Of a stretch of 64,000 bases of DNA, positions 27,071 through 36,713 are shown in pieces. Source of the DNA: Promethearchaeota archaeon (GTDB lineage: Archaea; Asgardarchaeota; Lokiarchaeia; Sigyniarchaeales; SOKP01); contig JAEOTS010000110.1 in NCBI GenBank assembly GCA_016839745.1, positions 1 to 64,000 on the forward strand. The letters are read 5' to 3'. Both the position numbers and the translations under genes were made by a program. Under the pieces are notes generated by a model, which worked only from the letters and a program-made list of their open reading frames with translations, was not told the DNA's origin and searched no databases. Each line of letters begins with the position of its first letter. Position 1 is the first letter of the stretch.

Positions 27071-28258
27071 TTAGACATATTCAATTGTAGCTGGTGGTTT
27101 CGGTGTAATATCAAAGTAAATATCCTTTGTGTCTGGGAACTCTAGCAATTTATATTTTAATTCTTCAATTAAATCTATCGGTAAATTTGTAACACTTGCC
27201 GTTCTTGCATCTATGCTATTTATTGAGCGAATAATTACGTCATATATACCCTCATGGCTTTCATGAAGCTCGTAAAAGATTCTAGCATATCCTTTCACCT
27301 GTGAAGCAAAACGGACTAATTTTTCAAAATCCCATTCACCCTTAATCGATAATGGAACTTCGTAAGTTCTATGACCATTAATAATACCCGTTACTTTTCT
27401 CAATAGTACATCAGTAGTTGTTGCAGCAAACGCTTGAAACGGTTCTTGTTCTCCTTTGTCATTAATAATCATGGGTTTTCCATATTTTTCGGTGTAATAA
27501 TCGTTGATAGTGGATTCTACGACATCATGGACTTTTTTCTCGTAGTTTAAGTTATCCATTGTCACTGGACCTATAATTCTCGCTGAGAGCGCAGGTCCTG
27601 GAAATGCTTTCCTAAATACTAATTCTTTAGGCATATTGAAGTATTCAAGAGTTTTTCTAACTTCTGGTTTGGTTAGACTAGCAACAGGTTGAATAGTAGC
27701 TTCAACATTATATTCAATCTCTAAATTATGCTGACTTTTAACAAAACCTTGGGGATTTTTTGCCTTTAATGAAAGCTCTTCTTGCAATGACATAGTTTCT
27801 TTCAGATCCGAGATTTTCACTCCAAAACTTTCCTCTATATCTGGTAAAATGGTGCCATCGGCTAATAATTGGCAATTCTCTTCTTTAATTACTCTGCTTA
27901 TGGTATCAGAGTAAGCATTTTTGAATAATTTCCTTTTACCTTCAGCATCTTCTTCTCCTAATATCTTAGGTAGAAATGTGTCTCTAATATCTACAATTAA
28001 AACATCAGGAAATAGTTTTTTTATATGTTCTCTTTCTTCTTTACCTCTGATTATTCGCATAAGTCCGTGATCTATGAAAACTGGAATAGTTTCGATTTCA
28101 GCTTCTTTGAGCAGTAGATAGGTTGCAGAGCTATCTATCCCTCCAGAGAGAGCACAGAACACTTTTTTATTTTTCGCATGTTTTTGTAAAAATTGAACAG
28201 CTTCTTTGACAAACTTTTCGGGCTCACGGGGAGGATCTATTAATCTATGATTTAGCAT
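27071..28258 (-). CDS. guaAB: GMP synthase (glutamine-hydrolysing), ATP-pyrophosphatase subunit
   Basis: 395 residues. PP-loop motif SGGIDSS lies near residue 40, FIDHGLMR follows, then DGTILPDIEES and AFPGPALSARIIG, with the C-terminal dimerisation part ending KPPATIEYV. It amidates XMP to GMP with ATP. Archaea encode the glutamine amidotransferase part (GuaAA) as a separate protein, and no class I glutaminase is fused or adjacent here. It is longer than many archaeal copies (about 310), with extra sequence around 155-190 and 250-275. Confidence 0.9.
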   Translation of the reverse strand: MLNHRLIDPPREPEKFVKEAVQFLQKHAKNKKVFCALSGGIDSSATYLLLKEAEIETIPVFIDHGLMRIIRGKEEREHIKKLFPDVLIVDIRDTFLPKILGEEDAEGKRKLFKNAYSDTISRVIKEENCQLLADGTILPDIEESFGVKISDLKETMSLQEELSLKAKNPQGFVKSQHNLEIEYNVEATIQPVASLTKPEVRKTLEYFNMPKELVFRKAFPGPALSARIIGPVTMDNLNYEKKVHDVVESTINDYYTEKYGKPMIINDKGEQEPFQAFAATTTDVLLRKVTGIINGHRTYEVPLSIKGEWDFEKLVRFASQVKGYARIFYELHESHEGIYDVIIRSINSIDARTASVTNLPIDLIEELKYKLLEFPDTKDIYFDITPKPPATIEYV

Positions 28259-28399
28259 AAAATATATTAAGCTTGTTCATAAAAAAAAAGTATTTATTAA
28301 TTGGTTATGATAAGCCTAATTTTTTATATAAGTACTAAGATATTCTATATAATTTTACTGTTTCATAGTCGCGGAAAGCGGACAATAAAGGTTTTAAAT

Positions 28400-28672
28400 A
28401 TGGAAGAAGAGATCTCTCCCCAATTAAGACAAAAAATTGATAATGGAGTCGAAAAAGTTTTTGCGTTATTTATAGATAAGGCTTCGAAAGGTGGTTCATT
28501 AGAGGAACTCTTGAAAAATTTGATTACCGAAAGAGTATATGGCAAGCTAGGTCCTAGAATGAATAGGTACGCAGTTAAAAAAATCGCTAAAAAGGTTATA
28601 AGAAAAACAGTTGATAGGGTATGGGAAAGACATAAAGATAAACTTATTTTGAAATTGCAAGCTCTCAATTAA
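28400..28672 (+). CDS. Small basic helical protein, unknown function
   Basis: 90 residues from ATG at 28400, chosen because AAAGG precedes it; a reading from 28301 would add a hydrophobic, AT-derived leader. It is helical and basic towards the C-terminus (RYAVKKIAKKVIRKTVDRVWERHKDK). No family recognised. It is convergent with msrA, 10 bases apart. Confidence 0.6.
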   Translation: MEEEISPQLRQKIDNGVEKVFALFIDKASKGGSLEELLKNLITERVYGKLGPRMNRYAVKKIAKKVIRKTVDRVWERHKDKLILKLQALN

Positions 28673-28682
28673 TAAATTAAAT

Positions 28683-29153
28683 TTAAAGAGAAAATACTGA
28701 CTTCTTATTTTTTTCGTTGTACTTTTGATGATATTCTTCTGCTTTATAATACTCCACAGCAGGAACAATTTCAGTAACAATTGGCTTCTTATACTTTCCG
28801 GATGTATCCAACTTTTCCTTTAATTTTATTGCAGACAAGCGTTGTTCTTCATTAGTGTAAAACACAGCAGACCTATATTGAGTTCCAATATCCCAACCTT
28901 GGCGATTAAGCGTAGTTGGATTGTGGATATCCCAGAAGATTTCCAATAACACTTCATATGATACAACTGAAGGATCAAATGTAACTTTAACAACCTCGGC
29001 ATGTCCTGTTTTATTAGTACAGACGTCTCTATAAGTCGGATTTTCTGTACTCCCTCCAGTATATCCAACTTCAGTTTCAACTACACCTTCTACCTTACTA
29101 AATTTATATTCGACTCCCCAAAAACAACCTGCTCCAAATATAGCTTCTTCCAT
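28683..29153 (-). CDS. msrA: Peptide-methionine (S)-S-oxide reductase
   Basis: 156 residues. The catalytic GAGCFWGVEYKF is at residues 7-18, with GYTGGSTENPTYRDVC, GHAEVVKV and RQGWDIGTQYRSAVFY following as in all MsrA proteins. It reduces the S-epimer of methionine sulfoxide in proteins and free methionine. The C-terminal resolving Cys of many MsrA enzymes is absent (the tail is KYNEKNKKS), so recycling may use another thiol. Monocistronic. Confidence 0.95.
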   Translation of the reverse strand: MEEAIFGAGCFWGVEYKFSKVEGVVETEVGYTGGSTENPTYRDVCTNKTGHAEVVKVTFDPSVVSYEVLLEIFWDIHNPTTLNRQGWDIGTQYRSAVFYTNEEQRLSAIKLKEKLDTSGKYKKPIVTEIVPAVEYYKAEEYHQKYNEKNKKSVFSL

Positions 29154-29315
29154 AATTAATACTATTAAAATAATCTAAGTTAAAAAAAATATTGATAATT
29201 CTTTATAAAAAAAAAGAGTTAAACGCAAATAATTTTAATAGAAATGATGAATCTTATTTGGTTCATAAAGATTATTGATTTTTAAATGAAATTCATAAAT
29301 CTCTTAACTAAATAC

Positions 29316-30956
29316 TTACTTTTTCAACGCTTCTAAATCTTTTAATTCCCGATGTAACACCTTTCCAACTATTGTCTTCGGAATTTCATCAATAAACTCC
29401 ACAAAACGAGGATATTTATCAAACGCCATATTATCTTTAGCCCAGTTAATGATATCCTTTTCACTGATTCCTTTGTCTTTAAGTTCTTCCTTTAATACAA
29501 CGTACGCTTTAATATTTTCCTTTCCTTCATTATCAATTATTCCAATAACGCCACATTCCTGAATAGCTTCATGATAATACAAGAGATCTTCTACTTCAGT
29601 AGGATAAACTGAATGTCCTTTATACTTTATCAAGTTCTTTAACCGATCCTTAATAACAAAATATCCATCTTCGTCCATTAATGCTAAGTCGCCGGTCCAT
29701 AACCAGCCATCTTTGATTGTGTTTTCCGTTTCTTCCTCACGTTTGTAATACCCTTTCATCATCTGTGGACCTCTTGTCACTAGTTCTCCAACTTCTCCAA
29801 TCCCAAGCGTATTACCGTTAGAGTCGCAAATTTTTACATCTGTATTAGGGAACGGCATGCCAATCGTACCTGGTTTGAAATTATCTTCGAAAGGATTTGC
29901 TGTGACGGCTGGTGACATCTCTGTTAATCCATACGCTTCTCGAAGTTTGGATCCCGTCAATTTTTCAAAAGTTTTTCTCACATCATCTGGAAGGGGTCCT
30001 GCTGAGCTTAAACAATATTTTATACTCGACAAATCGTGATTTTGGATTCCTTCGTAATTATTTAGGTTGTTATAGATAGCAGCTACTCCAGGAAATACGG
30101 TAACCTTAGTTGCTTCGATTACTTCTATAACTTCGTGAGCTTCCCGAGGATTGAAAACACACGCTAGTTTCCATCCATTATGGACACACATGTTCATCAT
30201 AAAACCCATGTATATGTGGTAAAAAGGTAAGGCGGCTAGTAATACTTCTTTACCTAATTCTTTTTCAACAAACCACGATTCAGCTTGAAAAATGTTAGCA
30301 GCAATACTTCCGTGAGTCAACATTGCTCCCTTAGGGAATCCTGTTGTTCCACCCGTATATTGCAATTGAGCTAAATCGTCTTGAGTAATTTCCACTTCTG
30401 GTGGATTTGGTGTTGTTTCCCGTATTAAATCCTCGATCATAGGATCGCCTCCCATGGGAAATTCAGGAGGCGCCATAGGATTAGGCGATAAATAAGGCGA
30501 TAGGTTGCTATAAAACTTGTGCTTTACACCGGTTTCACCAATAATAGGATCTACTAGTCCGGAAAAACCTTCCCAACCGATATAAACTTTTGCGTCACTG
30601 TCGTTTAATTGTCGTTTTATCTCAAGCTTTTTAAATAATGGCGAGATTGGAGTAACAACTCCACCAATTTTTAAAATACCGTAATAATATGCAATAAACG
30701 CCGGGTTATTGGTAAATTGGATTGCTATACAATCACCTTTCTTTATACCAAGTTCGGTTAATTTTGTTGCTACACGATAAACAATATCAAGTAACATAGA
30801 ATAGGTGAGTTCGAATCCCATAAAATATGTTACAACATTATTAGGATACATATTCGCAGAATCTTCTAGAAAATCAATTAAATTCTTATTTGGAATCTCC
30901 ACTTCTTTTGGAACTCCATTTGGCCAATATTTATAGTAAATTTTTTGATCTGACAT
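29316..30956 (-). CDS. AMP-forming acyl-CoA synthetase
   Basis: 546 residues of the ANL superfamily. The P-loop-like motif YTGGTTGFPKGAML, A5 motif LREAYGLTEMSP, A7 motif LWTGDLALMDEDGYF, A8 motif KDRLKNLIKYKGHSVYP and the adenylation Lys in PKTIVGKVLHREL are all present. It activates a carboxylic acid, probably a fatty or aryl acid, to its CoA thioester through an acyl-AMP. The enoyl-CoA hydratase at 39842 may act in the same pathway, but the genes are not adjacent. Confidence 0.92.
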   Translation of the reverse strand: MSDQKIYYKYWPNGVPKEVEIPNKNLIDFLEDSANMYPNNVVTYFMGFELTYSMLLDIVYRVATKLTELGIKKGDCIAIQFTNNPAFIAYYYGILKIGGVVTPISPLFKKLEIKRQLNDSDAKVYIGWEGFSGLVDPIIGETGVKHKFYSNLSPYLSPNPMAPPEFPMGGDPMIEDLIRETTPNPPEVEITQDDLAQLQYTGGTTGFPKGAMLTHGSIAANIFQAESWFVEKELGKEVLLAALPFYHIYMGFMMNMCVHNGWKLACVFNPREAHEVIEVIEATKVTVFPGVAAIYNNLNNYEGIQNHDLSSIKYCLSSAGPLPDDVRKTFEKLTGSKLREAYGLTEMSPAVTANPFEDNFKPGTIGMPFPNTDVKICDSNGNTLGIGEVGELVTRGPQMMKGYYKREEETENTIKDGWLWTGDLALMDEDGYFVIKDRLKNLIKYKGHSVYPTEVEDLLYYHEAIQECGVIGIIDNEGKENIKAYVVLKEELKDKGISEKDIINWAKDNMAFDKYPRFVEFIDEIPKTIVGKVLHRELKDLEALKK

Positions 30957-31205
30957 AATTTTACTTTTATTCTAAATGTTATTTATTATTTTTCTTCTGT
31001 AACAATGCTTTATGAAATTGAAAGTATAATTGTTCTACATATTAGAAGATTTTTTTATTAGAAGTTAAAAATATAATTTAATATACTAGAAATATTAATT
31101 TTAAAATAAGACGTTAAATATATTATGAAATAAATTATTCTCATATAGACTGACACACAAAGTTAGAGGAAAATTAATATACATTATATAGATGAGGTTT
31201 AAAAA

Positions 31206-31745
31206 ATGACAGATCGTGAAGGTGCGTTTAAGTTATGTATTTTTGGAGATGGAGGCGTAGGAAAAACTACTCTTGTTAATAGATATCTTACAAAAGTGTT
31301 TGATGAAGATATAAAAATGACCGTTGGTGCTGATTTTTATGTGAAAGACTTAGAAATAGATGGAAAAAAAGTGGTTATCCGAATTTGGGATTTTGGAGGA
31401 GAACAACGTTTTAAAGTGCTATTACCTAGCTTTGCTAAAGGTGCTGATGGGGGAATATTTATGTTTGATATAACTCGATATACAAGCGTAAAAAATATAG
31501 ATGATTGGCTTTCTATTTTTGAGAAAAATGTCAGAGAAAAAGAAATACAAATACCGATTGTTATGGTGGGAGGTAAACTAGATCTCCAAGAAAAACGATC
31601 TGTTGAAACCGAGGACGCTGTTGAGTTGTCTGAAAAATATAATTTACAAGGTTATTTTGAATGTTCTTCCAAAACTGGTGATAAAGTAGAAGATATTTTC
31701 GAATCCGTAACTCGAAAAATGATGAAATTTACAGGATTACTATAA
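31206..31745 (+). CDS. Rab/Ras-like small GTPase
   Basis: 179 residues. G1 GDGGVGKTT (14-22), G2 Thr in MTVGADF, G3 WDFGGEQRF, G4 region GGKLDL (usual NKxD Asn replaced by Gly) and G5 CSSKTG. Overall spacing is that of Rab and Ras proteins. Compared with eukaryotic WDTAGQE, the catalytic Gln position is Glu. There is no C-terminal Cys for prenylation. A GAGG lies about 10 bases before the ATG, and 249 bases separate it from the divergent acyl-CoA synthetase gene. Its partner GAPs and role are unknown. Confidence 0.93.
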   Translation: MTDREGAFKLCIFGDGGVGKTTLVNRYLTKVFDEDIKMTVGADFYVKDLEIDGKKVVIRIWDFGGEQRFKVLLPSFAKGADGGIFMFDITRYTSVKNIDDWLSIFEKNVREKEIQIPIVMVGGKLDLQEKRSVETEDAVELSEKYNLQGYFECSSKTGDKVEDIFESVTRKMMKFTGLL

Positions 31746-31779
31746 TCACTTATATTTAATTTTTGTTTAATTCTTTTTG

Positions 31780-32388
31780 TTAAAAATGCTTGTATAGCAT
31801 ATAAGAGGAAATTACCCACACCCACAGCATTATTGATAAAGTCATAATCCATTGTGTTATTGAGCTAAGAACAGTCAAGTGTAGTAAGAACGTCCCAGCA
31901 ATAACAAATCCAAAAAAAGTAATCGATTTTGGAAATCTCTCATCTTTTAGCATTAGAATACTAAAAAGGCTTATGAAGATTAAACCATCAACCCAGCATA
32001 GAAATGCGCATAAACCATGGATAAAAGAAACCACAATATTATTTCCCCAAAAGTAGCCAACAAAAGTTAACGAGATACAATAAATAATTGATCCTATTAA
32101 TGCTAATTTTCGGATAGGTTCGTCCGTATCTTCATTATCTAAGGATTTTCCTAAATAAAAGCAGAATGGAATGCCTATAATCCCAGATAAAATTAACCCA
32201 ACACGGTAGATTATCCCACCATATCCATCTCCTAAAAAACTTATTGCCATACTTGTCATATCGTAGTTAGGATAAAGCAGAACTCCTATTAAATGCGTGA
32301 ATAGACTTATCCCAATAGAAATCAATCCAAAAACGCTTCCCGGAAATGAAGTAATAAATTTTTTAAAAAAGTAGAACTCTTTTTTCAT
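31780..32388 (-). CDS. DUF998-like multipass membrane protein
   Basis: 202 residues with about six membrane spans. Segments such as SLFTHLIGVLLYPNYD, SFLGDGYGGIIYRVGLILSGI and FVGYFWGNNIVVSFIHGLCAFLC resemble the DUF998 family, whose function is unknown. Short gap (34 bases) to the convergent GTPase. It lies 40 bases downstream of the 178-residue protein on the same strand, so they may share a transcript. Confidence 0.75.
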   Translation of the reverse strand: MKKEFYFFKKFITSFPGSVFGLISIGISLFTHLIGVLLYPNYDMTSMAISFLGDGYGGIIYRVGLILSGIIGIPFCFYLGKSLDNEDTDEPIRKLALIGSIIYCISLTFVGYFWGNNIVVSFIHGLCAFLCWVDGLIFISLFSILMLKDERFPKSITFFGFVIAGTFLLHLTVLSSITQWIMTLSIMLWVWVISSYMLYKHF

Positions 32389-32428
32389 GATAGTTATACT
32401 TAAAAAGAAGTTAGATTATTGTTTCTCA

Positions 32429-32965
32429 TCATTCAGATGTTCTCTTAATAACTTTAACTAAGCCTTTCTTTCTTAATTTATCTAACATATCTTCGATTTT
32501 TTCGACAGGCTCCTGCGTTATCTCAGCACATTGTCCTACTGAATTCATTCCATCACACACTTTCAAAAGTTTAAATTCTTCCATAGAAATCATTCCTAGT
32601 TGAACGCTCATAGGTTGTACTTCCTTTACTACAATTGGAATTCTCACTTCTCCGCCTGGTTCGACGCTAGGTCCTCCAACATCACTCATACTTGGTGAAT
32701 CTCCAAAAAACGATCTTACCCCCGTGATGTCGTAATTTTCGTCAATGTATATGTAAACCGTATGCTCTTGACTGGAAACATCATCTACATCTTCAGGATC
32801 AGGATACGGATTTAAATGTTTATGTTCTTTTGTGTAAATCCCCATTTTTAATCCAGCCTTAATTTCCTCCTTATCTACCCTAATATTGACCATTTCGGTA
32901 CATATTTCGCACCAAGCCCATGCCTCTATTAGGCTAAAATATTTCTTCACTTTATTCTCTGGCAT
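32429..32965 (-). CDS. Uncharacterised protein with N-terminal Cys pair and C-terminal winged-helix-like segment
   Basis: 178 residues, family not recognised. Near the N-terminus WAWCEICTEMVNIRV has a CxxC pair. The middle is beta-rich (HTVYIYIDENYDITGVRSFFG), and the C-terminal ~50 residues form a winged-helix-like unit (CDGMNSVGQCAEITQEPVEKIEDMLDKLRKKG). It is probably cytoplasmic. No reliable clue to function. Confidence 0.65.
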   Translation of the reverse strand: MPENKVKKYFSLIEAWAWCEICTEMVNIRVDKEEIKAGLKMGIYTKEHKHLNPYPDPEDVDDVSSQEHTVYIYIDENYDITGVRSFFGDSPSMSDVGGPSVEPGGEVRIPIVVKEVQPMSVQLGMISMEEFKLLKVCDGMNSVGQCAEITQEPVEKIEDMLDKLRKKGLVKVIKRTSE

Positions 32966-33159
32966 CTTACTTCTAAAAAAAAACTTTTGTATAAAATAAA
33001 ATAAGCTTTATAATTATTATGTTGTGAATTAATATAAATATTGATTACGATTATTTCCTTGGAAACTTAGATAGAAATTAGTTTTTAAAATCGAAAATAA
33101 TTAAAGTTATAAGATATTTTATTATCCATTACAGTTAACCAAGACTAACAATAATAACC

Positions 33160-33336
33160 ATGTCAAGTTATAAAAAAAACATGTGTTTCTCTTGTGGACG
33201 GCCTATAGCCCCTTATGAAGCTGCAGTCCATTTTCCTTGTCCCCAGTGTGGAGATGTTACTATTTGGAGATGTGAACGGTGCAGAACTATGGGAAACACA
33301 TATAAATGTCTTCGTTGCGAATTTAAAGGGCCTTAA
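33160..33336 (+). CDS. HVO_2753-type zinc-finger protein
   Basis: 58 residues, ATG at 33160 to TAA at 33336. It has four CxxC zinc knuckles: CFSCGRP, CPQCGD, CERCRT and CLRCEF, and the FPCPQCG segment typical of the short archaeal zinc-finger proteins encoded next to aEF-1beta. That neighbour is present here, 26 bases downstream on the same strand. The conserved pairing suggests a link to translation. Confidence 0.85.
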   Translation: MSSYKKNMCFSCGRPIAPYEAAVHFPCPQCGDVTIWRCERCRTMGNTYKCLRCEFKGP

Positions 33337-33362
33337 ATAAAAGTTTAGAGCGTATACCTAAA

Positions 33363-33629
33363 ATGGGAGAATTTGTAGCACTAATTGATGTAGTACCAGA
33401 AGATATTGATATAGATTTTGAAGATTTCGTTTTAAAATTGAAAAATGTACTTCCTGATAATGTTGTTATTGAGCATTACGAGATAAAGCCCGTGGCATTT
33501 GGTTTGAAAAAAGCAAGAGTGCGAGTTAGGTATCCTGAGGAATGGGGTGGTACCGATAGGGTTGAAGAATTACTTGGACAAGTAGAAGGCATCCAGGGAA
33601 TTGAAGGAATTGCATTCAGTAAAGCGTAA
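33363..33629 (+). CDS. ef1b: Translation elongation factor aEF-1beta
   Basis: 88 residues, the normal archaeal length. It begins VALIDVVPEDIDID, then IKPVAFGLKKARVRVRYPEEWGGTDRVEELL and ends GIEGIAFSKA. It is the nucleotide exchange factor for aEF-1alpha in translation elongation. It forms a two-gene operon with the zinc-finger protein. Its 3' end faces mutL across about 50 bases. Confidence 0.93.
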   Translation: MGEFVALIDVVPEDIDIDFEDFVLKLKNVLPDNVVIEHYEIKPVAFGLKKARVRVRYPEEWGGTDRVEELLGQVEGIQGIEGIAFSKA

Positions 33630-33680
33630 TCTTCTAACCAAAGATTCTAAAAAAGATTTGCTATTAGTATTTTTACACTA

Positions 33681-35591
33681 TCATACTGTTCTTTTAAAAA
33701 GTTTATCCAACTCTTTAAATGAGAAAAATTTAAGCGTTGGTCTTCCATGTGCACAATGGAACGAATCCTTGCAGTTTGCTAAATCGATAATTAATTTTCT
33801 AATGGATTGTAACGACAGATCATCTCCTCCTCGAATACTTTTGTGACACGCTAAATAATTTATAATTTCTTCTAATTTATCTGAAAAGCTCTTATCCTTT
33901 CCAATATCGGTGATATCGCTGATGATCTCTTTGATAATATGTAAATTTGGAGTTCTTCCCATGATTATAGGAACTGCTCTTAAAATAAATGAATTCCCTC
34001 CGAAATGATCAAAATCAAAACCTAATCTAGTGATTTCTCTTATATTACTTTCTAAGAAGAATTTCTCGCTTGGGCTAACCTCAATTTTAAGAGGGTTAAT
34101 TAATTTTTGTTTGGTCTTTTTAGAATTCTTGTAAAAATCGTAAAAAAATTCTTTATTAACGCGTTCTGAGGCTGCGTGCTGATCTAATATGTAGAAACCC
34201 TCTTCGCCATTTTCATTAATCCCCTCTAAAATAATATATGTTTTGTTACTTAACTGACCTGTTCGAGAAATTAATCGCAATTTAGGAAAATTTTTCAAAT
34301 CGATGTAATTTCCTCTTAAAACTGAATCTGCTGATGGCAAATCGTTGGTTTCAGTAACAATATCGCTGCTTGTTAAATTTAACTGAACGGTTTTTTCTAA
34401 CACTTCTTTCTCTACTTTTGAAGTTTGACGAGTAAGAATATTTTCAATGAGCTCAAGTTTTTCATTATGGCCTTCAATATATCTTTTACTATCACCAATT
34501 GAACTTTCGGATTCTTTGTATAGTTCTTCTTTGTCTTTGTCGAGTTCAGGTGATGCAAATTCCCTGATTTCTGAATAAGTATAAGTATCTTCTTTTTCTA
34601 TAAACTTTTCTTCTACAAATTTACGGACGATGTTGTAAACTTTATTGGATATGTAATCTTCATTTTCAAACCGAACATGCAACTTTTTTGGGTGAACATT
34701 AAAATCTATTATGGAAGGGTTAATTTCAAGATTTATGATGAAAAACGGAAATTTTCCAATCATTAAGGTTCCTTTATATGCCTCTTGAATAGCCCTAAAT
34801 ATAAGGTCACTTATAACATACCGCCTATTTAATAAGAAACTTGAATGTGTTCTACTGTTTTTACATATCTCACTATGCCCAATCAACCCATAGAGCTTAA
34901 AGTCGTCTTCCCTATAATTAATGGACTCCATCAAACTTGCTACTTTTTTCCCATAGATATGAAAAACTGTCGTTCTCAAATCATTTGAAGAGGGACAATT
35001 TAGGATGGTCAAATCATTATGTGAATAGATGAAATGATGTTGAGGATATGCCAAAGCGTATCGTTGGATAATGTCAGAAATGTGACCCAGCTCGGTAGGG
35101 TCCTTTTTTAAAAACTTTAATCTAGCTGGGATATTATAGAATAAGCTCTTAACCTTAATATCCGTTCCTATTGGACAAAAGACCTCTTTCCTCTCTATAA
35201 TTTTGTCCTCTTCTAGAGTTAACTGCACTCCTCTTTCTCTTTCTTTAATTCTTGAAGTTATTTCAACTTTGCTTACTGCTGAAATACTAGCTAAAGCTTC
35301 CCCTCTAAAGCCCAAAGTAGATAAATGTTCTAAATCCTCTATATTTACAATTTTACTACTGGTGTGGCGCTCAAACGCGACACCAATCTCATCAGGAGGG
35401 ATACCAATGCCATCATCTATTATCTGGATTAAACCTTTTCCGGCTTTTTTGACTATTATTCGTATTTCTTTCGCTCCAGCATCTATACTGTTTTCAATTA
35501 ATTCCTTTACAATGTTTGCTGGTCTTTCTACGACTTCTCCTGCCGCTATCTTTTCTGCGTCAACTATTTTCTTTATTTTGCTTCTTTTCAA
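33681..35591 (-). CDS. mutL: DNA mismatch repair protein MutL
   Basis: 636 residues. The N-terminal GHKL ATPase has ELIENSIDAGA, DDGIGIPPDE and STLGFRGEALASI. The C-terminal endonuclease domain has the metal site DQHAASERVNKE, which fits DQHA(x)2E(x)4E, plus CHKSIRGGD and FHCAHGRPT. This is the nicking type of MutL. The start is TTG at 35591, just before the conserved IVDAEKIAAGEVVERPANIVKEL region. Most archaea lack MutL and MutS, so this pair probably came from bacteria early on. Confidence 0.95.
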   Translation of the reverse strand: MKRSKIKKIVDAEKIAAGEVVERPANIVKELIENSIDAGAKEIRIIVKKAGKGLIQIIDDGIGIPPDEIGVAFERHTSSKIVNIEDLEHLSTLGFRGEALASISAVSKVEITSRIKERERGVQLTLEEDKIIERKEVFCPIGTDIKVKSLFYNIPARLKFLKKDPTELGHISDIIQRYALAYPQHHFIYSHNDLTILNCPSSNDLRTTVFHIYGKKVASLMESINYREDDFKLYGLIGHSEICKNSRTHSSFLLNRRYVISDLIFRAIQEAYKGTLMIGKFPFFIINLEINPSIIDFNVHPKKLHVRFENEDYISNKVYNIVRKFVEEKFIEKEDTYTYSEIREFASPELDKDKEELYKESESSIGDSKRYIEGHNEKLELIENILTRQTSKVEKEVLEKTVQLNLTSSDIVTETNDLPSADSVLRGNYIDLKNFPKLRLISRTGQLSNKTYIILEGINENGEEGFYILDQHAASERVNKEFFYDFYKNSKKTKQKLINPLKIEVSPSEKFFLESNIREITRLGFDFDHFGGNSFILRAVPIIMGRTPNLHIIKEIISDITDIGKDKSFSDKLEEIINYLACHKSIRGGDDLSLQSIRKLIIDLANCKDSFHCAHGRPTLKFFSFKELDKLFKRTV

Positions 35592-35792
35592 CTTATTCCT
35601 AATCCATCATTAATCATTATAATTTTAAAAAGGTTATATGGATCAAATAACCATCAAATATAAAATAAAACTCTATTAAGATTTAAATAAAAACAGCATT
35701 TTGAAATAATGAAAGGCGACAACAAAATTCTTTTAAATTTCGATTAATACTTAAAATTATCCATCTCAATTAAATTAATTTTTAACATTATA

Positions 35793-36713
35793 ATGAGCGA
35801 AGAAACACACTATACTATTCATACCAACATGGTTTATCTACTGATTTCCATGACAATATTTCTTATCATTACCAGAATCATTGTAAATTTAATCGACTTA
35901 CCATTATTTTTAGATGGATCTAGAGATGTGGATTTTAGAATTCTTTTATTAGGATTAAAAAATGGCTTAATAGATTTTTACGATCCGATTATTGTACCCG
36001 AAGGAGTACCGGATTGGCCTCCTTATTACCTCTATTTTTGGTACTTCATCTTTTATCCAATGGGTTTTATTCCTTTCGAAATTGGTGTGTATATATGGGA
36101 TATATTACGATTAGTACTCTCTAGCTATATTGTTCTGAAAGGATTTAAAATAATTAAAAATAGAACAAATTTGTTGTGGTTTTACTTTACTATAGCTGTT
36201 GGTTTTCTCATAGATGGGTGGTATAATAATTGTAACTTCTTAATCATATTCTTCTTATTAATATCTTACACATCTTTAGAAAAAGATAAAATGTGGGTAT
36301 CAGGGATATTCTTTGCCATCTCAACTATAAAAATAAATTCAGTTCTATTTATCCTCGTTTTACTACTTATTAAAAAAATCAAATTTAAAGATTTAATTTA
36401 TTATATTATCCCTTTCTTTGTATTGTGTTTGCCTTATATTATTTTTCCAGATTATCTTTTCCAAATGCTTAATAATTGGTCAAACAGCACCCCCGGTATT
36501 CAGGGTTTGACTTTTCTCGATCCAATAATATGGAAAGCAGTGCAACCTTCACACTTAATGTTTTTAGGATTTATGTTTGTAATGCTATTTGAGCGCCTTG
36601 AGCATTATGAGAAAGGACACAAAATCAGAACTATTATGGTGTATATCCTAATATTTTTCTATATCTATATAAGTATTACAGTTTGGATAATGCCACTTAT
36701 CCTTAATCCTTGA
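35793..36713 (+). CDS. GT87-like multipass membrane protein
   Basis: 306 residues with roughly eight membrane spans. The first external loop carries acidic residues (FLDGSRDVDFRIL and PEGVPDWPPYYLYFW), and a later stretch reads WYNNCNFLIIFFLLISYTSLEKDK then GIFFAISTIKINSVLF, the pattern of GT87 (DUF2029) polyprenyl-phosphate mannosyltransferase-like proteins. It likely moves a sugar from a lipid donor outside the membrane. Its end overlaps the end of mutS by 11 bases on the opposite strand. Confidence 0.75.
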   Translation: MSEETHYTIHTNMVYLLISMTIFLIITRIIVNLIDLPLFLDGSRDVDFRILLLGLKNGLIDFYDPIIVPEGVPDWPPYYLYFWYFIFYPMGFIPFEIGVYIWDILRLVLSSYIVLKGFKIIKNRTNLLWFYFTIAVGFLIDGWYNNCNFLIIFFLLISYTSLEKDKMWVSGIFFAISTIKINSVLFILVLLLIKKIKFKDLIYYIIPFFVLCLPYIIFPDYLFQMLNNWSNSTPGIQGLTFLDPIIWKAVQPSHLMFLGFMFVMLFERLEHYEKGHKIRTIMVYILIFFYIYISITVWIMPLILNP

